64,000 nucleotides of DNA. Source: Roseiarcus sp049509635 (GTDB taxonomy: Bacteria > Pseudomonadota > Alphaproteobacteria > Rhizobiales > Beijerinckiaceae). The DNA is taken from assembly GCA_049509635.1 (NCBI GenBank), contig JBEKZS010000014.1:1-64000 (forward strand), in the 5' to 3' direction. The notes under the pieces were generated by a model. That model was given only the letters and a program-made list of their open reading frames with translations, ran no database searches and was not told where the DNA came from. Below are positions 62,072-64,000 of the stretch, piece by piece. Position numbers and translations under genes: made by a program. The stretch's first letter is position 1; each line of letters begins with the position of its first letter.

Positions 62072-64000
62072 ATGGCGCTGCTTCGCGAACTCGACACCGG
62101 CACTCCGATCCGCCTCGGCGCCCCGACGGTGAGGCTGACGATCGACGGGCAACGGGTGAGCGCGCCCGCCGGGACTTCGGTGATGGCCGCCGCGGCGAGC
62201 ATGGGCACGCAGATCCCGAAGCTCTGCGCGACCGACATGCTGGAGGCGTTCGGCTCGTGCCGGCTCTGCCTCGTCGAGATCGAAGGCCGCAAGGGGACGC
62301 CGGCCTCGTGCACGACGCCGGTAGAGGCCGGCATGGTCGTGAAGACCCAGACCCCCCGGCTCGCCAAATTGCGGCGCGGCGTGATGGAGCTCTATATTTC
62401 CGACCACCCGCTGGACTGCCTGACCTGCAGCGCCAACGGTGACTGCGAATTGCAGACGCAGGCGGGCGTCGTCGGGCTGCGCGACGTGCGCTACGGCTAT
62501 TCCGGCGCCAATCATCTGAACAACCCGACCGATTCCTCCAATCCCTATTTCACTTTCGAATCCTCAAAGTGCATCGTCTGCTCGCGCTGCGTGCGCGCCT
62601 GCGAGGAAGTCCAGGGCACATTCGCGCTGACGATCGAGGGCCGCGGCTTCGGCTCGAAGGTCGCCCCGGGCGGGAGCGACTTCTTCGGCTCGGAATGCGT
62701 CTCCTGCGGCGCCTGCGTGCAGGCCTGCCCGACCGCGACGCTCAACGAGAAGAGCGTGATCGCCAAAGGGACGCCCGAGCATTCGATCGTCACCACCTGC
62801 GCCTATTGCGGCGTCGGTTGCGCGTTCAAGGCCGAGATGAAGGGCGAGGAAGTCGTCCGGATGGTCCCCTACAAGGCGGGCAAGGCCAATGAGGGCCATT
62901 CCTGCGTCAAGGGCCGCTTCGCCTATGGCTACGCGACCCATGAGGACCGCGTCACCAAGCCGATGATCCGCGCCGCCATCGCCGATCCCTGGCGCGAGGT
63001 CTCCTGGGAGGAGGCGATCGGCCACGCCGCGCGCGAGTTCAAGCGGCTGCAGGCGAAATATGGCCGCGATTCGATCGGCGCGATCACCTCATCGCGCTGC
63101 ACCAACGAAGAGGTGTTTCTCATCCAGAAGCTGGTCCGCGCCGGCTTCGGCAACAACAACGTCGACACCTGCGCGCGCGTCTGCCACTCGCCGACCGGCT
63201 ACGGTCTCAAACAGACCTTCGGCACATCCGCGGGCACGCAGGATTTCAAGTCGGTCGACAAGGCCGACGTCATCGTGGTGATCGGCGCCAATCCGACCGA
63301 CGCCCATCCGGTCTTCGCCTCGCGGATGAAGAGGCGGCTGCGCGCGGGCGCGCGGCTGATCGTCATCGATCCCCGCCGCATCGATCTCGTCGAATCGCCG
63401 CATGTGAAGGCCGACTGGCATCTGCCCCTGCGTCCGGGCTCGAACGTCGCGGTGATCAACGCGTTCGCCCATGTCGTCGTCACCGAGGGGCTCGTCGACG
63501 AGGCGTTCGTGCGCGAACGCTGCGATCCCGCCAACTTCGAATCCTGGGCCCGGTTCATCGCGCACGAGCGCAATTCGCCCGAGGCGACCGCCGCCGCCTC
63601 CGGCGTCGATCCCGGCGCCTTGCGCGCGGCCGCGCGGCTCTATGCGACGGGCGGCAATGGCGCGATCTATTACGGCCTCGGCGTCACCGAGCACAGCCAG
63701 GGCTCGACCATGGTCATGGGCATGGCCAATCTGGCGATGGCGACCGGCAACATCGGCCGCGAAGGCGTCGGCGTGAATCCGCTGCGCGGGCAGAACAACG
63801 TCCAGGGTTCGTGCGACATGGGTTCGTTCCCGCATGAATTCTCCGGCTATCGCCATGTCTCGGACGACGCGACCCGCGAGATGTTCGAGCATCTGTGGGG
63901 CGTGGCGCTTTCGCGGGAGCCCGGCCTGCGCATCCCCAACATGATGGACGAGGCGGTCGAGGGGTCGTTCAAGGGCCTGTACGTGCAGGGCGAGGACATC
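62072..64000 (+). CDS. fdsA: NAD-dependent formate dehydrogenase alpha subunit, 3' end cut by window
   Basis: Catalytic molybdopterin subunit; 643 residues are visible and the frame stays open to the last base. The N-terminus holds a [2Fe-2S] domain (CATDMLEAFGSCRLCLVEI), a histidine-bearing cluster region (DHPLDCLTCSANGDCELQ), two ferredoxin-type clusters (CIVCSRCVRACEE and CVSCGACVQACPT) and CAYCGVGC before the Mo domain. In the motif DTCARVCHSPT the Cys at about 371 takes the place of the Sec/Cys molybdenum ligand and is followed by the catalytic His. The start ATG 62072 is 5 bases after AGGAGA. Confidence 0.97.
   Translation, partial: MALLRELDTGTPIRLGAPTVRLTIDGQRVSAPAGTSVMAAAASMGTQIPKLCATDMLEAFGSCRLCLVEIEGRKGTPASCTTPVEAGMVVKTQTPRLAKLRRGVMELYISDHPLDCLTCSANGDCELQTQAGVVGLRDVRYGYSGANHLNNPTDSSNPYFTFESSKCIVCSRCVRACEEVQGTFALTIEGRGFGSKVAPGGSDFFGSECVSCGACVQACPTATLNEKSVIAKGTPEHSIVTTCAYCGVGCAFKAEMKGEEVVRMVPYKAGKANEGHSCVKGRFAYGYATHEDRVTKPMIRAAIADPWREVSWEEAIGHAAREFKRLQAKYGRDSIGAITSSRCTNEEVFLIQKLVRAGFGNNNVDTCARVCHSPTGYGLKQTFGTSAGTQDFKSVDKADVIVVIGANPTDAHPVFASRMKRRLRAGARLIVIDPRRIDLVESPHVKADWHLPLRPGSNVAVINAFAHVVVTEGLVDEAFVRERCDPANFESWARFIAHERNSPEATAAASGVDPGALRAAARLYATGGNGAIYYGLGVTEHSQGSTMVMGMANLAMATGNIGREGVGVNPLRGQNNVQGSCDMGSFPHEFSGYRHVSDDATREMFEHLWGVALSREPGLRIPNMMDEAVEGSFKGLYVQGEDI

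Overview
The window is a high-GC chromosomal segment of an alphaproteobacterium, most likely of the order Hyphomicrobiales (Rhizobiales). This rests on gene orders and family types typical of that group: dnaK-dnaJ-pmtA-pyrF-dapB, sppA-ihfB-lapA-trpFBA-accD-folC, rplU-rpmA-GNAT-obgE, a class I lysyl-tRNA synthetase, a phosphatidylethanolamine N-methyltransferase, and an NAD-linked molybdenum formate dehydrogenase (fdsGBA) with a LysR neighbour. The formate dehydrogenase and urease would fit a Beijerinckiaceae/Methylocystaceae-like organism, but the family cannot be fixed from this sequence alone. I see no rRNA, tRNA, CRISPR array, prophage or intact insertion sequence.

Layout. 1-5.7 kb (minus strand): a chaperone and housekeeping block, dapB (partial), a DUF1330 protein, pyrF, pmtA, dnaJ and dnaK, with a good RpoH-type promoter ahead of dnaK and a double hairpin between dnaK and dnaJ. 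5.8-10 kb (plus): a secreted protein of unknown function, then ureD, a fused ureAB and ureC, without ureEFG. 10-24.5 kb: an accessory catabolic cluster with a DUF993 protein, a Gfo/Idh/MocA dehydrogenase, a CoA-transferase, an enoyl-CoA hydratase, a complete carbohydrate-type ABC importer, two GMC flavoenzymes, an SDR and a LacI-type regulator. A perfect palindrome between the divergent genes at its left end is a good candidate operator. 24.5-33.9 kb: rph, a broken nudC, the oligopeptide importer yejABEF, deoB and a HIT protein. 33.9-41.8 kb: sppA, ihfB, lapA, an ornithine-cyclodeaminase-like gene, trpF, trpB, trpA, accD and folC.

41.8-42.9 kb is a small plastic spot with a frameshifted Phd-type antitoxin and an intact RelE/XRE toxin-antitoxin pair. 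43-47.7 kb holds lysK, a membrane glycosyltransferase with an unusual N-terminus, and a lone periplasmic binding protein whose start codon is unclear. 47.7-53.1 kb holds a DUF2214 membrane protein and a TetR-controlled RND efflux pump. 53.1-55.9 kb holds rplU, rpmA, a GNAT acetyltransferase and obgE, with a strong promoter and a terminator-like hairpin in the rplU leader. 55.9-56.7 kb has no recognisable gene and lies where synteny normally continues into proB. 56.7-64 kb holds an MHS-type MFS transporter, a SCO1 copper chaperone, a LysR regulator and the fdsGBA operon, cut by the window end inside fdsA.

How the parts work together. The ABC importer at 15-19 kb should bring in a sugar or sugar derivative. 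The GMC, SDR and Gfo enzymes would oxidise it, and the CoA-transferase and hydratase would handle an acid product, all under one LacI-type repressor. The fds operon supplies NADH from formate, probably switched on by its LysR neighbour through a dyad just upstream of fdsG. These pathway assignments are inferred from families and gene order.
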